The notes beneath the pieces are model-generated. The model was not told where the DNA came from. It made no database searches and saw nothing but the letters and a program-made list of their open reading frames with translations. A stretch of 64,000 nt of DNA from Tropicimonas sp. IMCC34043 (GTDB taxonomy: Bacteria > Pseudomonadota > Alphaproteobacteria > Rhodobacterales > Rhodobacteraceae): contig NZ_QMEK01000001.1 of NCBI RefSeq assembly GCF_003390845.1, positions 682,001-746,000 of the forward strand, written 5' to 3'. The first letter of the stretch is position 1, and every line of letters begins with the position of its first letter. Positions 9,787-19,157 of this stretch are shown here, piece by piece. The position numbers and the translations under genes are program-made.

Positions 9787-9884
9787 GTGTCGGTCCTCGA
9801 TCGGTCGCCTGATGCTCTAGCGAATGCAGGCGCCGAGGAAAAGCCGAGCCTGCCCGAAATTCGGCCCTTGCGCGCAGCCCCGTG

Positions 9885-9917
9885 ACTTCTTCTGTTCGGA
9901 AAATATCCCCGCCGGAG
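9885..9917. repeat. Dispersed Rhodobacterales-type intergenic repeat, copy 1
   Basis: The segment beginning ACTTCTTCTGTTCGG and continuing through AAAATATCCC closely matches the segment at 33588-33617 (one base inserted), and a related sequence lies at 11052-11075. It lies between valS and the AttH gene. Repeats of this type are, from my recollection, scattered in Rhodobacteraceae intergenic regions. Confidence 0.65.
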
Positions 9918-9968
9918 GCTCCCGCCGCTTCCACCGGCGCCGGGGCCGGTTCGGTGCGCAACCCCGCG

Positions 9969-11093
9969 CTACTCGCCGTACCCCGTCATTTCCAGATATC
10001 CGACACCCGGATGGCTGCCCGTCACCCGCACCGGCCCCTCCCAATAGGCAAAGTCGAGGTCGTTCCAGGCCCGCGGGTTGAGCGCGCGGAGGTGGATCTC
10101 GAGGCCCTTCTCGGGCAGTGCGATGTCCCATTCGGTCGGGATTTCCGCGTGGCCGATCCTTGTGGTGGCGCCCGGGGTCATGGTGACCGCACCATCGGGC
10201 AGCGGGGTCGGCGTGCCATCGGCCGCGATCCAGGTGGCCGGCGTGAAGGGGGCGGCCTTCGCATCGCGCAGCCTGTAGGCCATCAGTTTCGCGCCGCTCT
10301 CGAAATGCAACGACACCCAGTCCCAGCCCTGCTGCGTCTCGCTCAACGGCTGCGAGGACCATTCGCGGTCGAGCCAGCCCTGCCCGGCAACCGGGACCGT
10401 CGTGTCCTCGAGCGTCAGCGTGCCGTCGATGCGGTAGAAGGGTTGCGAATAGTAATGGCTCGCCTGACCCTCGGGCGACTTGACCGAATAGCCATTCCTG
10501 CCCTGCGGCACGATCGGGCCGGTGGCGGTGAGCGCGAGGTCATAGGCGAAATCGGCGGTCGAGGCAGTCAGCCGGAGCCGGTCGAGGCCATCGCCATCGT
10601 CGTTGTCATCGTCGTTGTCATCGCCGGGGGCGGCCAGGCGCCACTGGTCGATCCAGGCCTCGAACGGCTCTGCCGTAACGCCAGCCTGGCCAATGCCGCC
10701 GCGGGCGAATTTCTGTGCCGCCTCGTGGCGCCCGGGAGTCGTGACGGCGGCGTGTCCCATCCAGATCTCGGGGCTGAGCCAGCCCTCGCGTTCCCCCCCC
10801 GGCGCAAGCGCCGAGCGAAACAGCGTCCACTGAACTCCGTAAGGCGCTCCGTCGGGTCCGGTCAGGTTGGCGGTCAGATACCACCATTCGAGCCGGAAGT
10901 CGTAATGCGGGCCGTGATCGGCGGGAAAGCCGAAACGACGGTCGGGATCGGGCAGGGCGAAACCCGCCGCAGTCTGGGCCATGCCGGCATAGCCCTGGGC
11001 CGGGACAGCACCCGGGCTGGCGAGCGTCGCTGCGGCGGCGAAGGCGGCGATCAGGTATTTTTGCCAAGAAGAAGGGGCGGGGTCAGCGCTCAT
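9969..11093 (-). CDS. AttH/CrtC lipocalin-like exported protein of an ABC-transporter operon
   Basis: This 374-residue protein has a signal-like hydrophobic segment (residues 11-33) ending 'VPAQG'. The rest matches the AttH/carotenoid 1,2-hydratase-like beta-barrel family: 'FPADHGPHYDFRLEWWYLTANL', 'MGHAAVT', 'GYSVKSPEG', 'YYSQPFY' and 'GQGWLDREWSS'. Such proteins often accompany an FtsX-type permease and a LolD-like ATPase, as here; the start overlaps the permease stop by 11 bases. An acidic insert (about residues 157-167, many Asp and Asn) is encoded by a 12-base tandem repeat. The first codons overlap a repeat-like sequence. The substrate is unknown; a role in envelope lipid handling is only a guess. 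Confidence 0.8.
   Translation of the reverse strand: MSADPAPSSWQKYLIAAFAAAATLASPGAVPAQGYAGMAQTAAGFALPDPDRRFGFPADHGPHYDFRLEWWYLTANLTGPDGAPYGVQWTLFRSALAPGGEREGWLSPEIWMGHAAVTTPGRHEAAQKFARGGIGQAGVTAEPFEAWIDQWRLAAPGDDNDDDNDDGDGLDRLRLTASTADFAYDLALTATGPIVPQGRNGYSVKSPEGQASHYYSQPFYRIDGTLTLEDTTVPVAGQGWLDREWSSQPLSETQQGWDWVSLHFESGAKLMAYRLRDAKAAPFTPATWIAADGTPTPLPDGAVTMTPGATTRIGHAEIPTEWDIALPEKGLEIHLRALNPRAWNDLDFAYWEGPVRVTGSHPGVGYLEMTGYGE
10595..10625. repeat. 12-bp tandem repeat inside the AttH-like gene
   Basis: The unit CATCGTCGTTGT occurs twice (10595-10606 and 10607-10618), followed by a partial copy. On the coding strand it encodes an Asp/Asn-rich stretch. Being a multiple of three, copy-number change would keep the frame. 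Confidence 0.7.
11052..11075. repeat. Repeat-like sequence inside the AttH-like gene start
   Basis: On the minus strand this reads CTTCTTCTTGG followed by CAAAAATACC, similar to the CTTCTTCTGTTCG-AAAATATCCC core of the repeats at 9885 and 33588. Here it encodes residues 8-14 of the exported protein. Similarity is partial, so chance is possible. Confidence 0.35.
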
Positions 11094-13491
11094 CGGCGAA
11101 CACCTTGAGGAAGGCCGCGGGGGCGGTGCGGGCGAGCCTTCGCGCCGGCAGGGCAGCCGCGGCGAGGGCGGCGAGCAGGGCCGCGGCCAGCAGCCAGATC
11201 CATTGCGCCGGAAACAGGTGCATCGGCAGCCGCCAGCCGAAGGCCGCGACGTTCACGACGGCAAGCAGGCACCAGGCGAGGATCAGGCCGAGCGGCAGCG
11301 CGAAGACGAAGGTGAGGGCAGCAAGCGCAAGGCTGCGCGCGGCCTCGAGCCGGGCAAGCCGGGACCGGGTCAGGCCGAGTGCCCAGAGCGGGGCAAGTTG
11401 CGGCAGCCGCATGGTCGAAAGCGTCAGAAGCGCTGTCAGCATCGCGAAGGCCGCAACCGCAAGCGTCAGCCCGTCGAGGGCTGCGGTGACCGCGAAGGTG
11501 CGTTCGAAGATCGCGAGCGACTGCGCCTTGAGCGACGCCTGGTCGATCAGGTGGTCGGGCGGCAGGCCGAAATCCTCGGCGAGGGCACGGGAAAGGGCTT
11601 GCGGGTCGTCGGTCAGGATGCCGATGCGCAGGCCGGGCAGGTCGGGGTGGCGCGCGGCCAGTGCCGTGGCCGAGACTGCGGCCTGACCGACCGGATTGCC
11701 ATAATCGGCATAGATGCCTGCCACCGGCAGCCGCCAGTCCGGCCCGATCTCGATCATGTCGCCAAGGCCGAGGTGGCCGCGGTTGGCAAGCTGTTCGCTG
11801 ATCAGCGCGGCCTTGCCGGCGTTCAGCGCCTCCCAGGCGCCGGGGCGGGCCGACAGCAGCGGCCAGGCATCGCGGGCGGCGGCATTGTCGGAGAGGCCCC
11901 GGACCTCGCCCATGGTTCCGTTCAGCGGCAGATCGAGCGACCGGATCGGCAGGAGCGCGGTCGCGCGCGGGGCAAGGAAGGCGCGCAGGCGGGCGGCTTC
12001 GGCCTCGTCCCTGGCGCTGACATAGAGGTCTGCGGCAAGGCGCTGGTCGATCCAGTGGGTGAAGCTCAGCCGGAACGACCCGACCATGGTCGAGACGCCG
12101 ATATTGGTTGAAAGCGCCAGCAGCAGCGCCATCAGCGCCAGCGACAGCCCGGGAAGCTGCTGGCGGGTGTCGGCCCAGAACCATTGCGCCACGGGGCTGC
12201 GGGCGCGGGCGGCGGCCAGTGCGAGCAGACCTGCCAGCAGCAGGGGCAGGATCAGCGCTGCGCCCATCAGCAGCCCGCCGAGCAGGGCAAAGCCGGCGAC
12301 GAGCCCGGAGAACACGCGCAACGCCACCAGCCCGAGAAATATCAGCACGACGCCCGCGACCGCCTGCCGGGCAAGTGCGCGGGCCGAGACCGTGGCCCAG
12401 GCGCGCGGCTGGGCGCTTGCCAGCAGCGGCATGCGGCGCACCCGGGTCAGCGCGCTTGCCGCCGCAGTGAGCGCCCCGATCAGCGTGACCGCCATCCCCG
12501 CCGCAGCCCAGGCCGGATCGAAGCGCAGGCTGCCCGGAACCTCGGCGCCGTAGAGCCCGCGCAGGGTGGCGGCGACATCGGGCAGCAGCGCCCCGGCCAC
12601 CAGATAGCCAAGCGCCAGCCCTGCCGCGCCGGCGACAAGCGCAAGCAGCAGAACCTCGGCCAGCAACAGCGCCTGAAGGTCGCGCGCCGCCAGGCCAAGC
12701 GCGCGCAGGGTGCGAAAGCTCGCCCGCCGCTGCTCGAAGGCAAGGCCGATGGCGCCGTGGACGATGAAGAGGCCGACGCCGAAGGCAAGCAGGCCGAAGG
12801 CCGTGAGGTTGAGGTGGAAGGACTGTGTCAGGCGGGACAGGTCCGCCGTTTGCTGGCCCTCGCGCCGCACCAGATCGGGGGCGATCCGGTCGAGCGGCGG
12901 CAGGCCGCGCGACTGGCCGGGCAGGATGAGCAGCCGGTCGATCTGGCCCGGGGCATCGAGCAGGCGTTCGGCCACGCCGATGTCGGTGACGATCCGGCCC
13001 GGCGGGATGGCACGGTTGGCAAGGATCAGCGGCAGACCGGGCAGGCCCGCAATCGCTGCGGCGGTCGCGGGCGCCGCGAAACCGACGCCGGGCTGGCCGA
13101 ACAGCTCGGCCGGGGTCACATCGGTGCCGGTGTCGAGCCCCTCGGGCAGGGCATCGCGGGGCACCGAAAGCAGATCGAAGCCTGTGACGTCGATGGGCGC
13201 TCCGGCAAGCGTCACCGTGCCTTCGAGCAGGGGCGTGACCGCCCATCCGGCGCGGCGCAGGGTGACGAAACGGGCAAGCGGCATCCGGCCCTCGGGGACG
13301 GCGAGCGAGGCGTAGCGATCCTGCCCCATGGCAGAGGCCGCGGCGTCATAGCTGCGCCGCGCCTCGGAATTGATCGCCTGCACCGCCGACCAGAGCGCTG
13401 TCGCAAGCGCCAGTCCGGCGATCAGGGTCAAAAGCTGGCCCGGCTGGCGGCGCCAGTGCGAGAGCAGGGCCGAAAGGGCTGCGCGCCTCAT
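11083..13491 (-). CDS. ABC transporter permease, FtsX/MacB type
   Basis: This 802-residue membrane protein has the layout of a duplicated FtsX-family permease. An N-terminal membrane helix (about residues 13-36) precedes a large periplasmic part. Then come helix groups near 'LTAFGLLAFGVGLFIVHGAIGLAFEQRRASF' and 'LLLAEVLLLALVAGAAGLALGYLV', a mid-protein helix block, a second periplasmic domain, and a final three-helix block near the C-terminus. It pairs with the ATPase gene upstream (ATGA overlap at 13488-13491) and the exported AttH-like gene downstream. Such pumps move lipids, lipoproteins or peptides out of the inner membrane; the substrate is not evident. Confidence 0.9.
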   Translation of the reverse strand: MRRAALSALLSHWRRQPGQLLTLIAGLALATALWSAVQAINSEARRSYDAAASAMGQDRYASLAVPEGRMPLARFVTLRRAGWAVTPLLEGTVTLAGAPIDVTGFDLLSVPRDALPEGLDTGTDVTPAELFGQPGVGFAAPATAAAIAGLPGLPLILANRAIPPGRIVTDIGVAERLLDAPGQIDRLLILPGQSRGLPPLDRIAPDLVRREGQQTADLSRLTQSFHLNLTAFGLLAFGVGLFIVHGAIGLAFEQRRASFRTLRALGLAARDLQALLLAEVLLLALVAGAAGLALGYLVAGALLPDVAATLRGLYGAEVPGSLRFDPAWAAAGMAVTLIGALTAAASALTRVRRMPLLASAQPRAWATVSARALARQAVAGVVLIFLGLVALRVFSGLVAGFALLGGLLMGAALILPLLLAGLLALAAARARSPVAQWFWADTRQQLPGLSLALMALLLALSTNIGVSTMVGSFRLSFTHWIDQRLAADLYVSARDEAEAARLRAFLAPRATALLPIRSLDLPLNGTMGEVRGLSDNAAARDAWPLLSARPGAWEALNAGKAALISEQLANRGHLGLGDMIEIGPDWRLPVAGIYADYGNPVGQAAVSATALAARHPDLPGLRIGILTDDPQALSRALAEDFGLPPDHLIDQASLKAQSLAIFERTFAVTAALDGLTLAVAAFAMLTALLTLSTMRLPQLAPLWALGLTRSRLARLEAARSLALAALTFVFALPLGLILAWCLLAVVNVAAFGWRLPMHLFPAQWIWLLAAALLAALAAAALPARRLARTAPAAFLKVFADER

Positions 13492-14144
13492 GCCAGTTGG
13501 CCGCGGGACAGGTGCAGCTGCCGCGACATCCGGGCTGCAAGCCGGTGCGAATGGGTGGCCATCAACAGGCCCGCGCCGGTTTCGGTGGCAAGCGCGATCA
13601 TCAGGGCACAGACCCGGTCCGAGGTTTCCTCGTCCAGATTGCCGGTCGGTTCGTCGGCCAGCAGGATCCGTGGCCGCGCGGCCAGCGCCCGGCCGATTGC
13701 GACCCGCTGCTGTTGCCCGCCCGAAAGCTGTTCGGGATAGCGGTGGGTCAGCTCGGCCAGACCGAGGCGGTCCGACAGGCGCCCGGTCCAGTCCGGGTCC
13801 TCGCGCCCCGCAAGCCGGGCCTGAAAGGCCAGATTGGCGCCGACGGTCAGCGAGGGGATCAGGTTGAACTGTTGAAAGACAAGACCGATGGTGTTGCGCC
13901 GGATCGCGGCGCGGGCGGCGTCGCCTAGTGCCGTGATCTCGGTTCCGTCGAGCCGGATGGTGCCGCTGTCGGGCTGGTCGAGGGCCGCGAGCAGATGCAG
14001 CAGCGTGCTTTTCCCGCTGCCCGATTCGCCGGTCAGCGCCAGCGTCTCGCCCGGGGAAAGCGTCAGCGAAACCCCGCGCAGCACCGCCGTCTGGCTTTGT
14101 CCCGGCGCATAGGATTTTTGGATGTCGGTGGCGTCGATCAGCAT
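13488..14144 (-). CDS. ABC transporter ATP-binding protein, LolD/MacB type
   Basis: This 218-residue ATPase has Walker A 'GESGSGKST' (residues 39-47), a Q-loop in 'GLVFQQFNLIP', the signature 'LSGGQQQRVAIGRALA', Walker B 'ILLADEPTGNLDE' and a switch His in 'MATHSH'. Length and motifs are those of the LolD/MacB/FtsE group, which drive FtsX-like permeases. It is the first gene of a three-gene operon with the permease and AttH-like protein. It is not lolD itself by context, since no lolC/E-type pair is present. Confidence 0.93.
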   Translation of the reverse strand: MLIDATDIQKSYAPGQSQTAVLRGVSLTLSPGETLALTGESGSGKSTLLHLLAALDQPDSGTIRLDGTEITALGDAARAAIRRNTIGLVFQQFNLIPSLTVGANLAFQARLAGREDPDWTGRLSDRLGLAELTHRYPEQLSGGQQQRVAIGRALAARPRILLADEPTGNLDEETSDRVCALMIALATETGAGLLMATHSHRLAARMSRQLHLSRGQLA

Positions 14145-14399
14145 GGGCTCAACATCGAGAACGGGATCCGATGCCGGGGCTGAGGGCGGGCATTCTCGCC
14201 TTGCGCATGCACGAGGCGCAAAAGCGCCGCCGGACCATCGCCCCGGTCGGGCAGGGAACCCCCCGCGGATGGCGGGCGCGGCCCGGCGTGGCCGCCGGGC
14301 GCAACGAGGGGCTGGGAAAGTCGAATATCCACATCGCAGATCTAACCCGGACTTGGGCAGGTTGCTACTGCGAAGGGACTTCGAGCGTGGTGCCGCCCG

Positions 14400-16115
14400 C
14401 TATCGCTGCCCCGAGAACTTCTCGGCCCAGCCTTCGCGTTCTTCGTCGGTGATCTTGGCAAACAGCGTCTCGGGCACGACAAACCCGTGGAGCGGGGGCA
14501 GGACCTGCAGCGCCCGGCCGATATCCTCGGGCCAGCCGGTCTCGTCGCTGCGCATCGCCTCAAGCAGCTTGGCCGCGGCATCGGGCAGGAACGGCGCCGA
14601 AATGACCGCATAGACCCGGATCAGGTTCAGGGCGAGCCGGGTGTCGGCGGCGGCCCGGTCGCGGTCGGTCTTGATCGTGCTCCAGGGCGCGGCGGTTTGC
14701 AGGAACTCGTTTCCGGCGACCCACATGGCGCGCAGCTCGGCCGCGGCCTTGCGGACCTCGATTGCTTCGAGGTGGCCGGTGTAGGCGGCCAGACGCGCGG
14801 TCAGATCGGCCACAAGCCGTGCGCCGCCCTCGGTCAGTTCGCCGCCCTCGGGTACCTCTTCGCCGAATTTCGTGCGGCAGAACTTGGTCACCCGGCTGAC
14901 GAAGTTGCCCAGCACATCGGCCAGATCCTTGTTCACGCCGGTCTGGAATTTCTCCCAGGTGAATTCGCTGTCCGAGCTTTCGGGGGCGTTCGACAACAGC
15001 CACCAGCGCCAGTAATCGGCCGGCAGGATCTCGAGTGCCTGATCCTGAAAGATGCCGCGTCCCTGGCTGGTCGAAAACTGGCCGCCGTCATAGTTGAGGT
15101 AGTTGAACGACTTGATGTAGTCGACAAGCTTCCACGGATCGCGGCTGCCGAGCATCGTCGCGGGGAATGACAATGTGTGGAACGGCACGTTGTCCTTGCC
15201 CATGAACTGGACATAGCGCACGTTCTCGGCGCCCGCATCCGTGCGCCACCAGCGCCACCAGTCTTCTTCGTCCTTGCCCTGGGCCTCGGCCCATTCCGCG
15301 GCGCAGGCGATGTATTCGATCGGCGCATCGAACCAGACATAGAAGACCTTGCCCTCCATCCCCGGCCAGTCCTGATCGCCGCGTTTCACCGGGATGCCCC
15401 AGTTCAGATCGCGGGTAATGCCGCGGTCCTGCAGACCGTCGCCGTCGTGCAGCCATTTCTTGGCGATCGAGGTGGTCAGGATCGGCCAGTCGGCCTTGCT
15501 GTCGATCCAGGCGTCGAGTTCGTACTTCAGGCTTTGCTGCCGCAGGAACAGGTGGGTTGTCTCGCGGATCTCGAGGTCGGTCGAGCCCGAGATCGCCGAG
15601 CGCGGGTTGATCAGGTCGGTCGGGTCGAGCTGTTTGGTGCAGTTCTCGCACTGGTCGCCGCGGGCCTTGTCATAGCCGCAGTTTGGGCAGGTGCCCTCGA
15701 TATAGCGGTCGGGCAGGAAGCGGCCGTCGGCGAGGGAATAGACCTGCCGTTCGCTCACCTCGTCGATATAGCCGTTGTCGGCCAGCCGGCCCGCGAAATA
15801 CTGGGTCAGGCGGTGGTTCTGGGGCGAGGACGAACGCCCGAAGTGGTCGAACGACAGGCGGAAGCCCGCCGCCATCCGGGCCTGGACCCGGTGCATCTGG
15901 GCGCAATATTCGGCAACCGGCATCTCGGCCTTGGCGGCGGCCAGTTCGGCCGGTGTGCCGTGTTCGTCGGTGGCGCAGAGAAACAGGACCTCGTGCCCGC
16001 GGGCGCGGCAATAGCGGGCAAAAAGGTCGGCTGGGAGCTGGCTTCCCACCAGATTGCCCAGATGCTTGATCCCGTTGATGTAGGGAAGTGCCGAGGTGAT
16101 CAGGATGCGGGACAT
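14400..16115 (-). CDS. metG: Methionyl-tRNA synthetase
   Basis: This 571-residue class I synthetase charges initiator and elongator tRNA-Met. The HIGH motif is 'HLGN' at residues 18-21, preceded by '[10 protein letters not shown]'. The zinc knuckle has four Cys in '[17 protein letters not shown]'. The KMSKS equivalent is in '[11 protein letters not shown]'. The ATG at 16115 has GGAG at good spacing; the extension to 16133 adds only a few residues. There is no C-terminal dimerisation (EMAP-like) domain, usual for this shorter alphaproteobacterial form. Transcribed alone on the minus strand. Confidence 0.97.
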   Translation of the reverse strand: MSRILITSALPYINGIKHLGNLVGSQLPADLFARYCRARGHEVLFLCATDEHGTPAELAAAKAEMPVAEYCAQMHRVQARMAAGFRLSFDHFGRSSSPQNHRLTQYFAGRLADNGYIDEVSERQVYSLADGRFLPDRYIEGTCPNCGYDKARGDQCENCTKQLDPTDLINPRSAISGSTDLEIRETTHLFLRQQSLKYELDAWIDSKADWPILTTSIAKKWLHDGDGLQDRGITRDLNWGIPVKRGDQDWPGMEGKVFYVWFDAPIEYIACAAEWAEAQGKDEEDWWRWWRTDAGAENVRYVQFMGKDNVPFHTLSFPATMLGSRDPWKLVDYIKSFNYLNYDGGQFSTSQGRGIFQDQALEILPADYWRWWLLSNAPESSDSEFTWEKFQTGVNKDLADVLGNFVSRVTKFCRTKFGEEVPEGGELTEGGARLVADLTARLAAYTGHLEAIEVRKAAAELRAMWVAGNEFLQTAAPWSTIKTDRDRAAADTRLALNLIRVYAVISAPFLPDAAAKLLEAMRSDETGWPEDIGRALQVLPPLHGFVVPETLFAKITDEEREGWAEKFSGQR

Positions 16116-16676
16116 TGGCAGCTCCGGTTGCAAGTTGCGCGTGGCTTAGCCGATGGCGCGCGCAAGGGCCAGAGGTGCGACGCGTTCCCCGGGGTCGCTG
16201 GCGGATTGCAGGTGGCGCAGGCATAGACGGCGCCGAAATGCGGCGCCGTTCGGATTGTCTTGTTGTATCCGTGGGATCCGGCCGCAGCGGCAGCCGATTT
16301 GCGGCTCTTTCGCAAAGGCGCCGCATCGCCCGCCAGCAGCGCCAGCAACATCCCGCCAGTGGCAGGAAGCGGCACCGGCGACAGGGTGCCATAGGCGGTT
16401 GCCGTCAGCCCGACCCGGCTGGTGGTATCGCCGGCAGTGAACCGGATTGTGGTCGGCCCCGCGTCGACTGAAACCGGCAACGACCCGAACGCCTGGGCAA
16501 GCGACGGGCTGTTCAAGATGCGTCTCAGGGCGTGAGGACCGGCCCCATCATGCCCTGCGGTGCGCGACGCGAAAACTGCGCCGCCGTGCAACGGCTCCGG
16601 CAGCGCAATCGCCGCCCTGCCGCACCGAATGCGGGGATCGGCCGATGCGATCAGGTTGCGAATCGGTCCGGGCGCG
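16116..16676. other. Intergenic region with a decayed sorting-signal gene
   Basis: This stretch separates metG from the exported protein gene upstream on the same strand. Apart from the VPLPA-type remnant described separately, I see no intact gene. Confidence 0.5.
16172..16591 (-). pseudogene. Remnant of a VPLPA-CTERM exported protein
   Basis: In the minus-strand frame opening at 16591, residues 71-100 read 'SPVPLPATGGMLLALLAG' and then a basic 'LRKSRKS'. This is the Rhodobacterales VPLPA-type C-terminal sorting signal: a Pro motif, a hydrophobic helix and a basic tail. The upstream 90 bases or so do not continue as a recognisable protein. The hydrophobic helix is interrupted by 'GDAAP', and the frame runs on past where a stop should be, into the metG leader. 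I read this as the decayed 3' end of a surface-protein gene. The start and end coordinates are approximate. Confidence 0.5.
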
Positions 16677-17429
16677 TCAGTCGCAGCCGCAGTCGCCGCC
16701 GCCCATCGCGGGCAAGTCGCTGAGAATGTTGATCACGCCCTGTGCGTTGAGGTCGATCGTGCCTTGAATGACAAAGCCCAGGTCGCCGCCACCAAAGTCG
16801 CGGAAGCCGCCGCTGTCGACACGGGCGTCGAGTTGTTTCAGCGGATCGGGCATGTCGAGGCACATCTGACGCCGGTTGAGCGCCTCGTTCAGGCCGCCGC
16901 GCACGCGTTCCGAAACGCGCTCGGTCAGATTGAGCAGGTTCATGATGGTGCCCGGGATGCCGCCGGGCTGGATTGAAAGGGTTTCGAGCTGTGCTGTCAG
17001 GCAGTTGTCGGCAATCTGGCCGTCAAGCAGGGCATTGATGTCCGCGGTGTTGGAAAACCGCCGCCAGCGCCGGTCGAAATCGCCCGCCCTGTTGCAGCCG
17101 TAGGTCACGACCTGCACCTTGCCGGTCAGGCGGATGTGATCGACCTCGGGGGTGGCGTCGTCGATCTGCAACGTGATGGTGCGTTCGCAGCTGTCCTCGA
17201 CGACCGCGGACAGAAGGCCCGGAATGTTCAGCTGGATCGTCTTGAGGTTGCCTGCAACCTTGACCGCGATCTTGGTGCGGCTCGCGGCCTCCAGATAGAC
17301 CTCGAGGTAGACCGGCAGGCGGTGGCCCCGGACCGTCAGGAATTCGGTGAATGTCAGCGGTGCGGCAAGCGAAGGCATCGCGAGGACCATCGCGATGCCG
17401 GCGGCACCAAGGAGCTTCATCGGCTGCAT
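16677..17429 (-). CDS. Exported protein of unknown function with Cys-rich C-terminus
   Basis: This 250-residue protein has a clear signal peptide ('MKLLGAAGIAMVLAMPSLAAP', cleavage near residue 23). The ATG at 17429 has GGAG at correct spacing; the frame upstream adds 14 charged residues before the signal and was rejected. The mature part is mixed alpha/beta in appearance, with Cys in 'DSCERT', 'YGCNRA', 'NCLTAQ', 'MCLDMP' and a terminal 'GGGDCGCD'. The even number of Cys (six) would allow three disulfides in the periplasm. I recognise no family. It is divergent from the AhpD-like gene. Confidence 0.75.
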   Translation of the reverse strand: MQPMKLLGAAGIAMVLAMPSLAAPLTFTEFLTVRGHRLPVYLEVYLEAASRTKIAVKVAGNLKTIQLNIPGLLSAVVEDSCERTITLQIDDATPEVDHIRLTGKVQVVTYGCNRAGDFDRRWRRFSNTADINALLDGQIADNCLTAQLETLSIQPGGIPGTIMNLLNLTERVSERVRGGLNEALNRRQMCLDMPDPLKQLDARVDSGGFRDFGGGDLGFVIQGTIDLNAQGVINILSDLPAMGGGDCGCD

Positions 17430-17731
17430 TTCGAACTCCGGCTCCGGGATCGTTTCTTCCCGTTTGGCCAAGTATGCCTGTCGATTGTCAATCCCCTGCA
17501 GGCTTTTGCTGCGGCAATTGCGGCGGCGCGCCGTTCCGCGGCTGCGGTTGCGGAAAACGGCCGTTTTGCGGGCGATCGGTCTCGGTTGTGCGACGGTCTA
17601 TCACATTGTGATTTCTCGATATGTGCAGCACCAGTGCCGCGCCCGCGCTGCCGGCACCACCCGACGCGCGGCCTTGCCTCCCCGGGGTGCGGACCCATGT
17701 TTCCTGCCCCCTTTGATAAGGACCGGATTCC

Positions 17732-18076
17732 ATGGACTGGAAAGACTTCATCGACGACATGAGCGGCAACTTGCGCGAGCTGAACAAGACCATTCCCGAT
17801 ACCACCAAGGGGTTCAGCGCGCTGACGCGCGGCGCGATGGATAACGGTGTGCTCGACCACAAGGTCAAGGAACTCATCGCCCTCGGGATCGCGATCGCCA
17901 TGCGCTGCGAGCCCTGCATCGGCTTTCACATCAAATCCCTCGCCCGCACCGGCGCCACCCGCGAGGAGATGGCCGATGTGCTGGCGGTCGCGGTCCAGAT
18001 GGGCGGCGGTCCGTCGCTGATGTATGCCGCCAAGTCGCTCGCCGCCTGGGACGAACTGGTCGGCGAGAAGGCCTGA
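17732..18076 (+). CDS. Carboxymuconolactone decarboxylase/AhpD-like protein
   Basis: This 114-residue all-helical protein belongs to the CMD/AhpD family. The redox motif is 'RCEPCIGFH', a CxxC with the conserved His three residues after the second Cys, preceded by 'ELIALGIAIAMRC'. AhpD-type members act as thiol peroxidase or hydroperoxidase partners; the presence of both Cys and the His favours a redox role rather than decarboxylation. It stands alone, divergent from the exported unknown protein and followed by the GH25 gene about 130 bases on. The partner is unknown. Confidence 0.9.
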   Translation: MDWKDFIDDMSGNLRELNKTIPDTTKGFSALTRGAMDNGVLDHKVKELIALGIAIAMRCEPCIGFHIKSLARTGATREEMADVLAVAVQMGGGPSLMYAAKSLAAWDELVGEKA

Positions 18077-18209
18077 GTTTCGGGCAGCCCACGGCCCGAT
18101 ACGGCGGAACAGCCGCGAAAATACCTTGCCAGAAACACCGATCCGCGGATCAATGGGTGCTGAGGCAGGCAAGGGCGGGAAAATCCGCTGATCGAACGGG
18201 AGTGTGGCG

Positions 18210-19001
18210 ATGCGGTGGATGGCCCTGGCATGTGTCGTTGCGGCGCTTTCGGGCTGCGGCGGCGGTGATCGCCCTGCGGCCGGGCGTGGCGGCGGCGAAG
18301 TGGCGGTGACACGGGGCGCGGTGCGCTCGCCCGATTTCGGCGATGCCCGCCCGCACGACTGGAGCGGCCGCCACCCGGGCGCCTATGCGGTCCATGGCAT
18401 CGATGTGTCGCGCTGGCAGCCCGAGGTCGACTGGCACCGGGCCAGCGCGTCGGGCGTGTCCTTCGCCTTCATCAAGGCGACCGAAGGGGCCGAGGACCTC
18501 GACCCGAGATTCGAGGCGCATTGGGCGGGGGCAGGGCGTGCCGGGGTCCGGCGCGGCGCCTATCACGTGTTCTACTTCTGCCGCTCGGGGGCCGACCAGG
18601 CGCGCTGGTTCATCCGCAACGTGCCGCGCGATCCGGGCGGCCTGCCGCCGGTGCTCGATATCGAATGGAACCCGTTTTCACCGACCTGCGCGATCCGTCC
18701 GCCGGCGGCAGATGTGCGGCGCGAGGCGCAGGACTTCATCAACCTGCTCACGCAGCACTATCACCGCACCCCGGTGCTCTACACCACGGTGGATTTCGAA
18801 CGTGACACCGGCATCGGCAGCCTGCCCGGCGTGCGGCTGTGGCTGCGCTCGGTGGCCGGTCACCCGTCCGAGGTCTATCCGGGACGGGACTGGACGTTCT
18901 GGCAATATACCAGCACCGGGCTGGTGCCGGGCGTGCAGGGCAAGGTCGACATAAACGCCTTTGCGGGATCGGCCGAGGCCTGGCAGCGTTGGGGCGGCTA
19001 G
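18210..19001 (+). CDS. GH25-family muramidase lipoprotein
   Basis: This 263-residue protein starts with a lipoprotein signal whose lipobox is 'LSGC' (Cys at residue 16), then a Gly-rich linker. The GH25 domain follows: 'GIDVSRWQPEVDW' with the conserved Asp, 'FAFIKATEG', and 'VLDIEWNP' with the catalytic Asp and Glu. Near the end are 'LWLRS' and 'TFWQYTSTG'. GH25 enzymes cut the beta-1,4 bond of peptidoglycan after MurNAc. The ATG at 18210 has GGAG seven bases upstream; an in-frame GTG two codons earlier is less likely. It would be anchored in the envelope and may remodel the wall. Confidence 0.92.
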   Translation: MRWMALACVVAALSGCGGGDRPAAGRGGGEVAVTRGAVRSPDFGDARPHDWSGRHPGAYAVHGIDVSRWQPEVDWHRASASGVSFAFIKATEGAEDLDPRFEAHWAGAGRAGVRRGAYHVFYFCRSGADQARWFIRNVPRDPGGLPPVLDIEWNPFSPTCAIRPPAADVRREAQDFINLLTQHYHRTPVLYTTVDFERDTGIGSLPGVRLWLRSVAGHPSEVYPGRDWTFWQYTSTGLVPGVQGKVDINAFAGSAEAWQRWGG

Positions 19002-19157
19002 GCCGGGCCAAGGCCGGAGTGGTCCGGCCGGCGATCCCCTGGGTCGGTGCCGCAACAGATGCAATCCTGCAGCATCGCTTGGTCATGCCGAATGACGCGG
19101 GCGCGGCCCTTCCGGTAACATTTGAAAAGCCGCTCGCTTTGCGCTAGGCGCGCCGCC

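Noticed and set aside
4432-9885. Very long plus-strand open frames (715 and 1100 codons) opposite thrS and valS
   Set aside because: They are antisense to well-identified synthetase genes, have Arg/His/Gly-rich shadow composition and contain no domain.
14145-14399. Small frames of about 61-64 codons between metG and the ABC ATPase gene
   Set aside because: No ribosome-binding site and no conserved motif; composition is like that of other shadows.
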